From Crocodylus rhombifer (Eukaryota; Chordata; Crocodylia; Crocodylidae), in assembly GCA_038503035.1 (NCBI GenBank), contig JAVSML010025217.1, forward strand, positions 1-64,000: 64,000 nucleotides of DNA, written 5' to 3'. A model generated the notes under the pieces. The model worked only from the letters and a program-made list of their open reading frames with translations, was not told the origin of the DNA and searched no databases. Position numbers and translations under genes: made by a program. Every line of letters begins with the position of its first letter. Position 1 is the first letter of the stretch. This document shows positions 44,193 through 55,464 of this stretch, in pieces.

Positions 44193-45640
44193 GGGAGAGT
44201 CTACACATGCAATTAACATGAAGCAATAAACCCTGGCACAGTTCATGCCAGAGTTTATTGCTCCTGGGCACCACATCTGAACATGTGGCTGGGACCGCAG
44301 CATGTTGAGTCAGGCTGGAACAGCCCCAGCTGACAAGGGACCCCAAGGGTCAGCCTGCCAGCCTGGGCCTGCTCTAACCTGGCTCAATGTGCTTCAGTGA
44401 AACTGGTTGGGGCATGAGGGTGCTTCAGTGTGGTGCTAGAGGGCAAGCAGCACCTGGACCAAAGCACCCTTGTGTCCCAGCCAGATAGGTCACTGTTTAC
44501 ACATGTGTTACTCTGAAGTAAATAACTCTACCATAAGATAGTACTTGTGTCTGGCAGTACTAACCTATGATGGAGTTTATTAGTTTACTTCATCTTAATA
44601 GCACCGTGTGAGAGAGAGAAGGAGCCACCAGGCTCCAAAGCTTCTGGGCTAATCAAAGGCTCAGCGGCCCCAGGTCCACAGCCCCAAGGAACCTGGCAGA
44701 AATCTCCCTTACCCAGGTGTGTCAGGAAGGGAGGGGCAAAGAACTCCCATGCCAGTATAAAGAATAGCCCAGGACAGGAAAGTTGGAGGACCGCAGAACC
44801 AGAAAAAGGAGGAGGAGGAGAAGTGAGCCAGCACAGGCTGCAGAGAACTCTGAAAGTGACATGGAGTGCTGGTAGGAGACTCTTGCAGAGAGTAAAAACC
44901 CCAGCGGAGGTTTAGAGCCAAGTCTACTGGCCCTGCAGGGAGCAGAACTGTTTGTTTAGTGCCGGGAGCTGGCAGAGCCTGGCAGTGAGAATGGTACTGT
45001 AATAACCCTAATAGAGGAGCACTATTGACTTTCGTGGTACCATAATGCATGTAAAAGTGGCACAAGCCAATAAGATGGAATCACAGTGCTAAAAGAAATT
45101 GTGGTGATCTCCACAAGAGTCTCTCAAAGAGAGAAAGATAGAGAGACACCAAAGAGGGACTGTCCACACGAAGGTCAATTTTGGTTTAGATCGTGGCTGC
45201 AAACAGCAGGAGCAGTGACACAGGCCCAGAGAGCCTTCTTTGTTTTCTTGTTTTAATTTTGCTCTTTTGTTGGTTGTTTGATTGGAACAGAGGACACATG
45301 GCCAGACCAACTGGCTGGCCAGAACCCGGTGGAACGGGCGAGGGTGTAGGGGTGGTGGAGCCCTCAGGAACGCGGGACCCCGCAGGACGTCGATGAGACT
45401 ACTAATTGGACAACACGTGCAGGTACATGAACCAACTCTGTTAACATCAAGTCGTAGCAGGCGAAACATGGGTGTGTAGATCATCTATTATAACCAATAA
45501 CACCCTATTAGAGTGTCAGGCAGAGCCCTGCAGGTCTGCAAGGGACTGCAATACCTGACACACTGTACATGTAGATGGTGCCATTTTACTGAAGACCTAA
45601 TTAGGCAGCTCTGCAGTAAATATTTTGGGTAGATACATCC
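44193..45640. mobile_element. MITE with Harbinger-type ends, split by a solo LTR
   Basis: Left end gggagagtctacacatg, right end gggtagatacatcc (inverted match), both flanked by act (44190-44192 and 45641-45643). Its 3' part aligns with the MITE at 52731-53613: ggagtttatta.t.tact at 44573 and, after the LTR, acatgtagatg ... ttactg...ctaattaggc. The parts are separated by the solo LTR 44607-45560. The GC-rich left interior codes for nothing. Confidence 0.72.
44607..45560. mobile_element. Solo LTR, 954 bp, inside a MITE
   Basis: Begins TGTGAGAG and ends CCTGACA, flanked by caccg (44602-44606) and cactg (45561-45565), a 5-bp duplication with one C/T difference. Comparison with the uninterrupted MITE at 52.7 kb shows exactly this block as extra. 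A 48-bp stem gtgtcagg...cctgacac lies at its right end (45514-45561). No internal retroviral genes remain. Orientation and family not determined. Confidence 0.72.
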
Positions 45641-45643
45641 ACT

Positions 45644-46751
45644 GGGAAGAGAATTCCTCCCTCATGAGTCCTGGTCCTATATTCCACCCATCTTACTACA
45701 CTTATCAGAGGGGCCAACTTTCTTGATAGGTAGTGCCATAGCAAGTGGAGACAGCAGGGGGAGGGTGGGGACAAGTGGGGTGATTGCCCTGAGTGGTGAA
45801 GCAAAGGGGCACCAACAGGCACTGCCCAACCAGGGCAAGGCATGGGACAGAGCCATGAGTGGCTCATTTGGGGATGGGGGGGTGCAGGGAAGATGGCTCC
45901 CACTGCTGTGTGAATTCCTGGGCAATCATGGGGGGGGGGGGTGGCATGTGTCCTCAGATCTGTGTGCAGGGCAAGGGCAGGCTTCCACTGTGGACTTTGC
46001 CCCAGGCACCAAATTTCCTTGCCATGGTACTGTTGATAGGATAAGCATTATTGTTCATTTTCTAGCCTGATCTCCTTGGAAGAGATCTATTGTGTGCTGT
46101 TTAACGTATGTCAGCTTTTCACTCCAGGTAGGGCACATTTTAGTTGAAGATAAAGTGTTCTTTGTATCTATAACTTGTGGCTTCTAATGCGTGTTTGCAT
46201 CTTTCTTCATAAAATAAGCCCTTTCCTATTATTTTTCTTATTGTCTCATTCTTATGGCTACTGTTATATGCTGCACACTTTTTAGACTGCCATGAAAGAC
46301 TAAGTAGTATGGAAGAATGCAAGAGCTTATATAGGTCTGTTTCCATTTCTACTGAAACAAAGCACCACAGTGGCATGTAGGGCATTGTGCTCAGTGACAA
46401 GCAGATAGCCCCTCTCTGGGTTCAGCAGATGGACACCACAGAAAAGGAATTGAAAATGCACAATCTTTTTAATTAATCTCTCTCTCCAAAAAGCAATTCC
46501 TGATCAGAGGATGAAATAATTGACATTTAAGCTTAAAGGGAACAAGAAAATAGCCTTGTTACCTAACATTTTCATTATCTCCATCATAGAGGTTATCCCA
46601 TTGATTTATAAGGGGAAAGAGCCTAATTCAATCATGTCATACAGACTACTGACCTTAAAAGGAATGGGAGAATATAATAATCATGATATCAGAACAGGTC
46701 AAAAATCTAACTAGTTTGGCATCATGTCTCCAACGGTGGAAAGTGCAGATG
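45644..46751. other. No recognisable gene
   Basis: GC-rich to 46030 with a G12 run at 45930-45941, then AT-rich. Nothing recognised. Confidence 0.5.
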
Positions 46752-46759
46752 CTATAGAG

Positions 46760-46968
46760 CAGTGGGGGCAAAGCTTTTTGGCAGGCATGCCAGAAATTAG
46801 CCCTGTACCTTCCTCAAGTACCTCTCTGATCTATTCCCCCTCCCTGATCTGCTATCTGCTTTCCTTTTGGCTACTGCCCTGCCTGTCCCCTTCCTGATCT
46901 ACCATGTGACACATGTAGAGGCTGCCCATGCCACTTGTGGTATATGTGCCACAGTTCAGCCACCCTTG
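46760..46968. mobile_element. hAT-type MITE with perfect 8-bp target duplication
   Basis: Left end cagtgggggcaaagc, right end gttcagccacccttg (inverted: caagggtggctgaac), flanked by CTATAGAG at 46752-46759 and 46969-46976, a perfect 8-bp duplication, the mark of hAT transposition. The 209-bp interior does not code. Same family as 50307-50492. Confidence 0.85.
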
Positions 46969-46976
46969 CTATAGAG

Positions 46977-48208
46977 GAAAATGAAATCCAAACAGCAGGA
47001 AAATAACTTAACCCTAGGAACCATCTGATCTAATCCTATATTATCCCTGTTTGAGCAGTGTATGCACTTTCCACGACTTTTTCACTCTAGTCTTTTCACT
47101 TCCACTGGCTCTCACCCATCTGTATTCTTGTCTGCCACAACTTGATGGAACAAATAGATGAGGAAAGGCCTCTCACAGGTGAGGAGGCCCTTGGGCATCA
47201 GGTCCATGTCTGAGCCAGGTCCCTCCTGGCCTTGGATCAATTTTACTTTAGCTGTGCCTACTAGTCAGGGACACAACATTTTGGCACAGCAGGTGTGTTG
47301 CAGGCTTGAGGATCTATTGCTCCGTGTCAGCCAGCTTCTCCGTGCCTGTCTCAGAGTTAGCCTCACAGTCTCTGTTCTCTGCCCTCTCAATCACATTGAG
47401 ATTTGGGATACTTCACAAGTACCCTGTTTCTGTGGCCTCCACCCCCACTATAAGCCACTGTCCAAACCGCAAGGTTGAGAGTCATTCACAATCTTCAATT
47501 CACAACTAAAATGGCTGCCTTGGGTTCATCTCACCCTGGGGTTCCTAAGGAAACTCCTTCCCCTGCGACTCCTATAGCCAGACTGGCTCTCTGGCTTGAG
47601 CTTATAAAGGGTGATGCAGGTCATCTGAATCTTCTGCTTCCACCCATGGATCATCAGGGGCTGGCTGGCTGGTTGGCTGGCTGGCAGCCAGGAGATGGCC
47701 AGTAGCCATCTTGTTTCAAAAATCCTCCACCTGCTAGTGAGCTGTGGTAGCTCCCAGAAAACATAAGCAACAAAGAACAAAATTATGTGGGGGGAGAGGT
47801 GGTGTAAGGAGAAGGTGTGACAGCGAGAGGACAAGGAAGGTTTTGGAAAAGGGGGAGGGAAACCATACCCAAGGTAGCCAAGGGGACACTCCAAAAGGAA
47901 GAGAGAACCCAGAAAGGGGCAGGGTTGTGGGGGAAGGGGGAATGAAAGGGAATAAAATAGTTATGGGGGGAAGCTGATACAGTCTTGCCCCTCTAGTAAA
48001 GGGGTAGAAGGCCTGTCATTTGCAATATGATGGATCGATAAGGATGCAGTTGAGAGATAAATTTGCTCAATGGTCAAAGAGTAGCAGCAACATTTTGGGA
48101 ACTGCGTCACTTACTATAAGCCATGCAATGTGATATCTTTGCAATTGTCCTGAGAGGTCTACTCATCATTAATTTAAAACATACCTTGTCTTCCAGGTGC
48201 ACCTCATT
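46977..48208. other. No gene identified
   Basis: 47150-47710 is GC-rich with a TATA-like cttataaaggg near 47601 and a (ggct)n run at 47661-47693; it could be part of a diverged LTR, but I cannot find its ends. 47780-47960 is G-rich and purine-rich. No protein family seen. Confidence 0.4.
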
Positions 48209-48728
48209 TCATAGTTTCATAGTAGTTTCGTAGTAGCTAGGGTCAGGAGGGATCTGAACAGATCATCTAGCCTGACCCCCTGCCACAGGCAGGAATAAAT
48301 GCTGGGTTCACAAGACCCAGACAGGTGATCATCCAACCTCCTCTTGAATTTGCCCAAGGTAGGGGCGAGGACCACTTCCCTGGGAAGTTGGTTCCAGATT
48401 TTGGCCACCCTAACTGTAAAATATTGCCTTCCGATCTCTAGCCTAAACCTATTCTCCATCAGCTTATTACCATTGTTCCTGGTCACCCCGGGTGGTGCTG
48501 GGGAGAATAGGGCTCTACCTATTTGCTGTTGATCTCCCCTGATGAGTTTGTAGGTAACCACCAGGTCCCCCCTCAGCCTCCTCTTGCTGAGGCTAGACAG
48601 GTTCAGGTCCCTCAGTCTCTCCTCATAGGGCCTGTCTTGCAGCCCTCTCACCAAGCAGGTGGCCCTCCTCTGAACCCTCTACAGGCTGGCCACATCCTTC
48701 TTGAAGTGTGGCGCCCAGTACTGGACCT
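48209..48728 (-). mobile_element. 5'-truncated CR1
   Basis: Tail units tttcatag at 48209-48230, then 3' UTR and the end of ORF2 on the minus strand: VRGLQDRPYEERLRDLNLSSL, KRRLRGDLVVTYKLIRGDQ, RNNGNKLMENRFRLEIGRQY and the LDDHLSG end. A stop lies near the 5' part. It breaks off near 48728 in the VQYWAPHFK region, an ordinary 5' truncation. No insertion duplication found. Confidence 0.88.
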
Positions 48729-50298
48729 AGAGAGTTCCCATTACTGAGTATTCATCATCACTTTCCTTACACATATTAAGGATGAGAGTATAAGTCCTAA
48801 CACTGAGGTAGGACTCAGGGTAGGATAGAGATAAAGCATTGGCATTAGCAAGTTGTTCCAGAAGGATAAAAAGAATTCTGGGAAACAGCAAAAATAACGT
48901 GTGAATGACTAACTAGATCACTTTATGAAGCAGTTCTTCATTAACGGAGAATTCTGAAAGGGTCTTATGTAAACACCCTCACACTACAGTTCTCTAGTAA
49001 TTATTACATTCATTGCTGTCCTCAGACCTCTGTTTTTTTCAGTGATTACATCTGGCTGCAGGCCAGCATCTCAAATGTTACATAAGACAACATTCAGACC
49101 CTGCATTTTTGTGCTTCAGCTGGTATTCAAACTAAGGGCCTGATCCAATACCCATTCAAAATACCTGGAAAGTCCCATCAGTGTCTACATTTGTATGATG
49201 GGAGCAGCCTGATTTTTCACACTGCTAAGTATTTAATCAGTTTTGTCTATTATATATAACTTTATTTTTATTCGTATTTCTTATCTTGAAGATTCATAAA
49301 GAGGCCTGCAAGATTTTCCATTTGTTTCAGGTAAACTCTTTTCTAGCAGGTCCTCATTAGCCTTCTGTTTGCATCTCTTGTAACTGTCCATTAATATATG
49401 TCAAGAAGGAAGGAAGGAAGTTAGCCTATGTTTTTGGCATAGATAGTATTCCATGGCCTAGACTTCTAAGTCTGAGGATCTGGTCACCCAAAAAAGTACA
49501 CATCTGGTCTCAGGAGGATCCTATTCTGTACAGGGGATGCAACACTCTCCTATTCTTTCAATGGAAAGCCTTATGCACCTCCAGACACAAATCCTATTTC
49601 ACCCAGGGGAGACATATCTCTCCCATTTTCTCAGACTCAGTCAGAGTTATGAGTTGTCTTATGTACTTACATCCTGTTGAGCTCCAGCTCACTCAGACAC
49701 CTAACTGAACAAGCATGACTTACTGGCAGCAGCACCGACTGAAGGGGCAAACAGGAGAGCCAAGCCATATTTTGCCTATTGATTAGGGTGCATGGACAGA
49801 AAGCAGGATACCTGGGCTATAGGCCCCATTTGACTTCAGAGGTTTGGAACCCACAACTCTCAGTTCTCAGGAAAATACCCAAATCAATAGTGTATGGGGG
49901 GAGAGCATCCTCCTTTCCCTCTGATGAGAATGAGCCTCTGTACAGAGTGTCATAGAGCCAAAATATCAAGCAAGGGTAAGTATGAGTGGCTTAGTGAGGC
50001 AGCTAGGAGGGAAGCCTGGGTTTCATCCCCTATTCCTTGCTCTTAATTCTGTTTATGCATTTTATAAAATGACCGTGTACTTTATAAACATCACCCAGGG
50101 CTGCTTCGCTCGCAAGGAAGTATCCATATAACTAGACGATAGTGTTCAACACCCTCTCCCAGTCTCTCCTTCTGATCTGATGATGCTTAAATTCTTTTCT
50201 GTCTAGTAAGCCAGCTTAAATTTGAGGAAGGAGCCTCTAAACTGGTGGTTAGGGTACTTTAACAGCCCATCTATTCTATCTCACCCCTTACCCTGTGG
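48729..50298. other. No recognisable gene
   Basis: AT-rich, a short (gaag)n run at about 49407-49421. Nothing recognised. Confidence 0.5.
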
Positions 50299-50306
50299 GG
50301 CTAGAC

Positions 50307-50492
50307 CAGTGGGGACCAACCCTTTTGACAGATGTGCCACAAAGTAAGGTCCACAGTCCCCTGGAGCACCATCCAATCTCCTTCCCTTGCCCAAGTTGTT
50401 GTTCTGCTTCCTGCCTCTTGCCGTATCTATCCCTGTGTTCCCAGCTCCCTCCCTAATCTACTGTTCCATGTGCTGCAGGTTGTCCACCCCTG
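50307..50492. mobile_element. hAT-type MITE, second copy
   Basis: Ends cagtggggaccaaccc and, inverted, caggggtggacaacct; flanks ggctagac (50299-50306) and gtctaaac (50493-50500) agree at 6 of 8 positions, an aged 8-bp duplication. 186 bp, non-coding. Confidence 0.75.
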
Positions 50493-50500
50493 GTCTAAAC

Positions 50501-52727
50501 CATGATTTTTTGAAAGACATCAGATCCTATATTCAAAACTTATGGATGAGTTCGTACAGAACCTAGCACAACAGTCCTAATACTTACTGTACAACAACAG
50601 TAATAATAGTAATATCAAAAATATGGAAGAGGCAAAAGTATGAAGGTGCTAGTTAATAGGAAAACCCCCACATATTTATAGGATGCTCAGAAATAAGAAA
50701 AGTCTGATATTACCCATCACTGATTGAAGAAGATGAAATATGTATAGGATAACAAACTCTGGTCAGAAAATTATTGTAATGCTCCAGAAGTTCGGGAGTC
50801 TGAGCTTTCTCAGCTTCCATGTAACAGCAGAGTAGAATAATTATACATTGAAGGATCACTACTTCATATTGTTAGCTATTACTGGCATAAGTAACAACAC
50901 TATGGGATCTTTCTCTCTTGTCTCCAAATACTATTTACAGTGCACCACTAATTTGCTCCTGCCTCTTGTAATCAGGACAGTCATTCCATAGAATGAATTA
51001 ATTTTCCATAGAAATAAAATGTATCTAAATAGTAGAGGGGGAACCAAAATATGCTGGTCTTTAAGGGCAAAAAAGGCCATTTGGCAATGTATGCAGCTCT
51101 TGGCCTTTTATTTAGTCATCCTTCATTCAGAAAAGTCAAGGTTGTTAAGTGGTTGCCAAGGGATTCATGTTCAGTGGGTTCTTTTTTACTTTGTAGCCTC
51201 TCATCTTGAACTGACATTATACTTCTCTCATCACTGTCAGTAGCATTAGCTATATAAGCATTTGCTGCGTGGCAGCAGCATCTTCTGAATGAAAGACCTG
51301 CATGTTAACCTTTAAAATGTCAGTCGTTGAGCATTCTCAGTAGTCAAGCTTTCTTCATGGTTAATAACACTCTCACTTGCACTGAAAATAATTTTAAAAT
51401 TGTTCCTTCTTTCTAAAAGGAAGACTGGAAAGATTTTTCTGCTTCTGATAGTCTATTCACCAGAGATGGCTAGGCAGTTAGAGAGGAATACATTGTTCCA
51501 GAATAAAAAATATACTCACAATAGAGACAGTGTGGAACAGGGAAGAAATTCGGCCTTTCTAGGACTTGGTCTCCACTATAAGGTTTTGCCAGCAGAAATC
51601 AAGTTATGTTAGAAGTTTATGTGTATGTCTATACTCAGAGTTCCTCTAAGGGGACAAAACCTCTGGTTGTTGTCAGTGGCGTTACATCATCATTGCCTTA
51701 GGTCATCTGGTAGAAGTTGTGTGGACAGTTCAAAGCTTGTGCCAGCTTTGGAAGTCCTTCATTAGTCATTCCACTATGCATTAGCACCAGCCACTCTACT
51801 GGCCAAAATTCAAACAGACCAGAAGCTTAATCCCTGCTTGCATCTCACTCTGCCATATTGGAATGCTTATTCTCTTCCAGTGTGTATATGGGAGCAGACC
51901 AGCAGGAGACCAGTATGTCTACAGCTCAAGTCTTGTGCTCCTGCCTGAGGAAGGCATGGAAGCAATGCAGTCTGAGTGCTATGAAGGGGGATAGAAAACA
52001 ATTCAGTTCAAATCCTCATCTGTTCCTGGGGCAGCAATACCATGAAAGACAATATTCACAGCTTATATTACAGGAGAGACGGTAACATTATAATTTAGTC
52101 CTTCACTCAGAGCTATGTAATCATAGCCAAAATTAGTATAATATCAGTCATCAAACATTAGTGTTTCGTTCCACAGTATTCAGCTATGACAGATTAGTTG
52201 GATGATGGCAAGTTTTTAAGTTAATAAAGCCAATTTGTTTTAAAACAAATTACCTATTTGGCTCCTGTTGATCATCCATTTTATCTTTTCTTTTCCAGGA
52301 GGTAGATCACAGTTCCATCCTTTTAGTATATTAATGCGAGGCCTCTGTACTGCTAAGTTCCCAGTTTCATCTGTTGTTTTGCATGGTTCAGAAAAATATG
52401 TAGGACAAAACTCGCCTCTCACACACTTGCATAAGAGGTTCAAGTGATGCCCTGGAATTACAGTGGTATAAAAGCACAATATCATAGTCTCAAAGATTCT
52501 GGTTGATGGTATTGAGGACTGCTTCTAGGCCCTGACCCAACTCCCACTGAAATCAATGGAAAGACCCCGTTGATCTCAAAAAGACGTGGACCAGGCTTTC
52601 TTCATTGTGCTTCTGTGCTGATAAATTAGTTCAGAGTGAGGCACAACAAAGGAACATTCCAACAGTGGCAGTTTTCTTACAACAGCCTTCTTCCATTGTC
52701 CCATTGCTACCCTTTCCTTAGTACTCA
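50501..52727. other. AT-rich stretch without recognisable gene
   Basis: 50553-50625 (tacagaacctagcacaa..., ending in taataatagtaat) resembles the 3' end of a widespread ancient repeat. The remainder shows nothing I can name. Confidence 0.45.
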
Positions 52728-52730
52728 AAG

Positions 52731-53613
52731 GGCACATCTACATGTGCAATTAATGTGCATTAATAAACTGCAGAGCAAACTGCTCCACAGTAAATTACTC
52801 CCAGGCCCAGTGTCTACACATGCACTCATGTCAGGAGCAAACTGAGCCAGGGAGTTGCTGTTTAGGCCAGGGCTGCTCCTGCCCTGCTCTGGCCCCCTAC
52901 AACAGCCAACAGCAGCTCCAAGCTCTGGCTGCAGCTGCCCAAGTGCGAGGCCTAGGCTGGCAGGGGACACCTGGGAAAATCCTGGACTGCTAGGGGGCAC
53001 TGGGGACAGCCTTGGGCTGGGAGGGGGCACTTGGGGTCAGGTCTGGGTTTCAGGGGGCAGGGGGTGAGCTGGCCACAGTTCCAGAGGGCAGTTCCAAATG
53101 GCACAGAGCCTGGGGAGAAGGCAGGGGTGGAGCTGTCCTGGGCTCTGGGGGCACATCCAGGTGATAGTGAACTCAGAGTTAAGCCCCAGACTCCTGAGGG
53201 AAAGCTGGCCCCAGCTCCAGGACCAGCTCCTGTCTGGCAGGTGGTACAGGAGTCAGACCTGAGCTTTAGGTAGCTCCATTGCATGGTGGAAGCTGGCTCC
53301 AGCCCAAGGCTCCAGTAGCTGCTGAGCCATGTGGTTCAGCAGCAGGAAGGAGTTGTGGACTGCCTGGGCTGAGCAGGAGCAATTTGCTCCTGCGTCAGCA
53401 TCTACACATTCAATGCTACACAGCAACAAACTCCACAGCACAATAGTACTTGTAAATACTGGAGTAGTAGAACAGTGGAGTAAATTCAAGTACTATCCTG
53501 CTGTGGAGTTTATTAATCTACTGTGCCCTAGTAGCTGCACACATGTAGATGCAAGATGTTTACTGCCCAGTTAATTAGGCTACTGTGCAATAAAGGTCTC
53601 ATGTAGACACACC
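52731..53613. mobile_element. MITE with Harbinger-type ends and GC-rich core
   Basis: Ends gggcacatctacatg (52731) and catgtagacacaccc (to about 53613), flanked by aaa on both sides (3-bp duplication). It is a relative of the MITE at 44193-45640 and lacks the LTR found there. The GC-rich core (52840-53390) gives open frames on both strands without any family feature. A strong hairpin sits at 53428-53511. Confidence 0.72.
53428..53511. repeat. Hairpin inside the MITE
   Basis: 25-nt arms: aaactccacagc and atagtacttg on the left pair with caagtactat and gctgtggagttt on the right; two mismatched positions lie between the blocks. Loop of 34 nt. The structure is partly kept in the related MITE near 44500-44590. 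Confidence 0.8.
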
Positions 53614-53817
53614 CAAAGATCTCTTAGTATGGTTGCAATAAGATACTGGTTACAAATAGTTGAAGTTAATGTACTATGTTAGTATTGATCATTAATTGTA
53701 ATTTTTTTGTTAAAAAGGGAGATATGTAGATTATACCTTTAAGAAGATGCCAATAAGCCAACTGCTGCATTATGGATAGACTCATGTTACATAGCACAGA
53801 TGAAACACTTTCCTGAT

Positions 53818-53905
53818 GTTTTAGATAGGGGTGATCCTTCCCTGAGTACAGGTTAAATTAGGTGGCCTCCTGAAGTCCCTTCTGATCCAACTTTTTTATT
53901 GCTTT
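53818..53905 (+). repeat. Old CR1 3'-end fragment
   Basis: gtacaggttaaattaggtggcctcctgaagtcccttctgatccaac follows the CR1 3' UTR (…ggtggccttct.aggtcccttccaa…) in plus orientation; the tail is degraded. Confidence 0.6.
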
Positions 53906-54979
53906 ATAAAGAAGACCTCTGTCAGTCTCACTGATGCTAAAGGATTTCTGAACAACATTCCAGGAAGCAGAAGGTGGCCCTTTCTGTTTAACTAAACTTC
54001 TTGTCAGGGAATTCTATGAAATGTATGATAAGCTGGTCTTCCTTTTTCACATAATTTTTATAACATGTTTTAGGCAGACAAGTGCATTTAAATATTTTTA
54101 TAGTACTGTTGTTTTCAACTACTGCAGGCAGTAGACTACTGATATTAAAACAAGAGCAGGGTCAAGAAAAATTAGAACAAGTCTTCCTTTTGTTCTTTAT
54201 ATGTTATCTGACATGCACCAGATTGGAAAAGTAGCTCATGTTTAATTCCATACCTAACTTACTCATGCTAAGTGGTGGGTCATGCACGCTGCTCTATTAA
54301 ATGTGGCAGTTCATTTGTCCTTAAATTAGGGCAGTCTAGGACAAATGGTTACAACAAAGTACACCATAAATACTGATGTTTATGTCGGTGTTTCCAGAGA
54401 AATCAAGACCAACGTGCATCTTATCTTTGGATTCATTCTTAAATGTCTAGGAAGACTGAAAAAAAATACTAAATAGCATAGGTGAGAGGAGGAAGGAGGT
54501 TAGGGAGAAAAAAATCAACACCACAAGATTTAAAATGGTAGTTAAAAAGCAGTGAACTGTATCATTCAGCAGCTATTTGTCTGAGAGAGAAAATGCGTGG
54601 GAAGAAAGCCAGAGGGTGAGATTTTCAAAGGTACAAAAAGCAGCTGTCTGTCTGATTCCCATTGAAAAGACCTAACACCCAATTGTGCTTTTGACAATTT
54701 CTCATTGGGCACAGGGATTTGTGAAATTTCAGGAGCTTATTGGGTTCTGCAGAAGTTAATAGATGATCTTTGGGCCAGGGAACCTTTTGTAGGTTGTGAT
54801 GTGGGGTACAGCTACACTCCATCCCCGTTGCTGCTTGGGGGAACATGCTCATACCACCCATCTTGCTTGCACTTACTAACCCTGGAAATGTAAATGATGA
54901 TGCTCCAGGGGTGCTTACTCTCAACCACATGAAAGACACTGGGGTTGAAAACAGCTGCAGAGGGTTTCCTCCCGAGAAG
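53906..54979. other. No recognisable gene
   Basis: AT-rich, no features recognised. Confidence 0.5.
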
Positions 54980-54984
54980 CTTCA

Positions 54985-55459
54985 TGTCAGGGCCGTAACT
55001 GGGATATAGACCTACAGGGTCACTGTCCAGAGGATCAGGAATAGGCAAGTTCAATGGAGCAAGAGTCCAGACCAGAAGCAGGAGTCAAAGGACCAGGAAC
55101 AGGTGGGTCAGGGGGCCCATGTGTTCCTGAGGAGGGGGTATTGTCTGGAACTACAAGAAGTCCAGGCTGGAATTTGGATGAAGTCAGAATGCAGGGCACA
55201 GGAAACCAGAAACAAACCAGCAGGAGCAAGGAAACCAGAAACAGCAAGTGTGCGTCAGAAGCCCAGGTCTAGACTGGAAAGTAGCTGTCTTATTAAATAA
55301 CTTGCTGGGCACTGAAAGGGTTCCTGCTTAAAACAGGCCTCCACATCCAAGAGAAACGAAGCCAGGTTGGGGTAATTAGGTCACTGGCAACTAGGCCAAT
55401 TCATCTACCTTCATCTAGCTAGTGGCAATTTGGCTATCCTGAGGCCCTGGCCCCTGACA
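54985..55459. mobile_element. Solo LTR, 475 bp
   Basis: Begins TGTCAGGGCC and ends GGCCCCTGACA, an inverted terminus, flanked by a perfect 5-bp duplication CTTCA (54980-54984 and 55460-55464). Inside, gaaaccagaaac occurs twice (about 55202 and 55229). No gene. The end resembles the right end of the LTR at 44607-45560 (CCTGACA), but the bodies are not similar by eye. Confidence 0.85.
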
Positions 55460-55464
55460 CTTCA

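Noticed and set aside
44720..45560. LTR borders TGTCAGG...CCTGACA starting at 44720
   Set aside because: No matching 5-bp duplication; the start at 44607 gives caccg/cactg and agrees with the unoccupied MITE at 52.7 kb.
47150..47710. Another solo LTR (TATA-like box, GC-rich)
   Set aside because: I could not find TG...CA ends with a target duplication.
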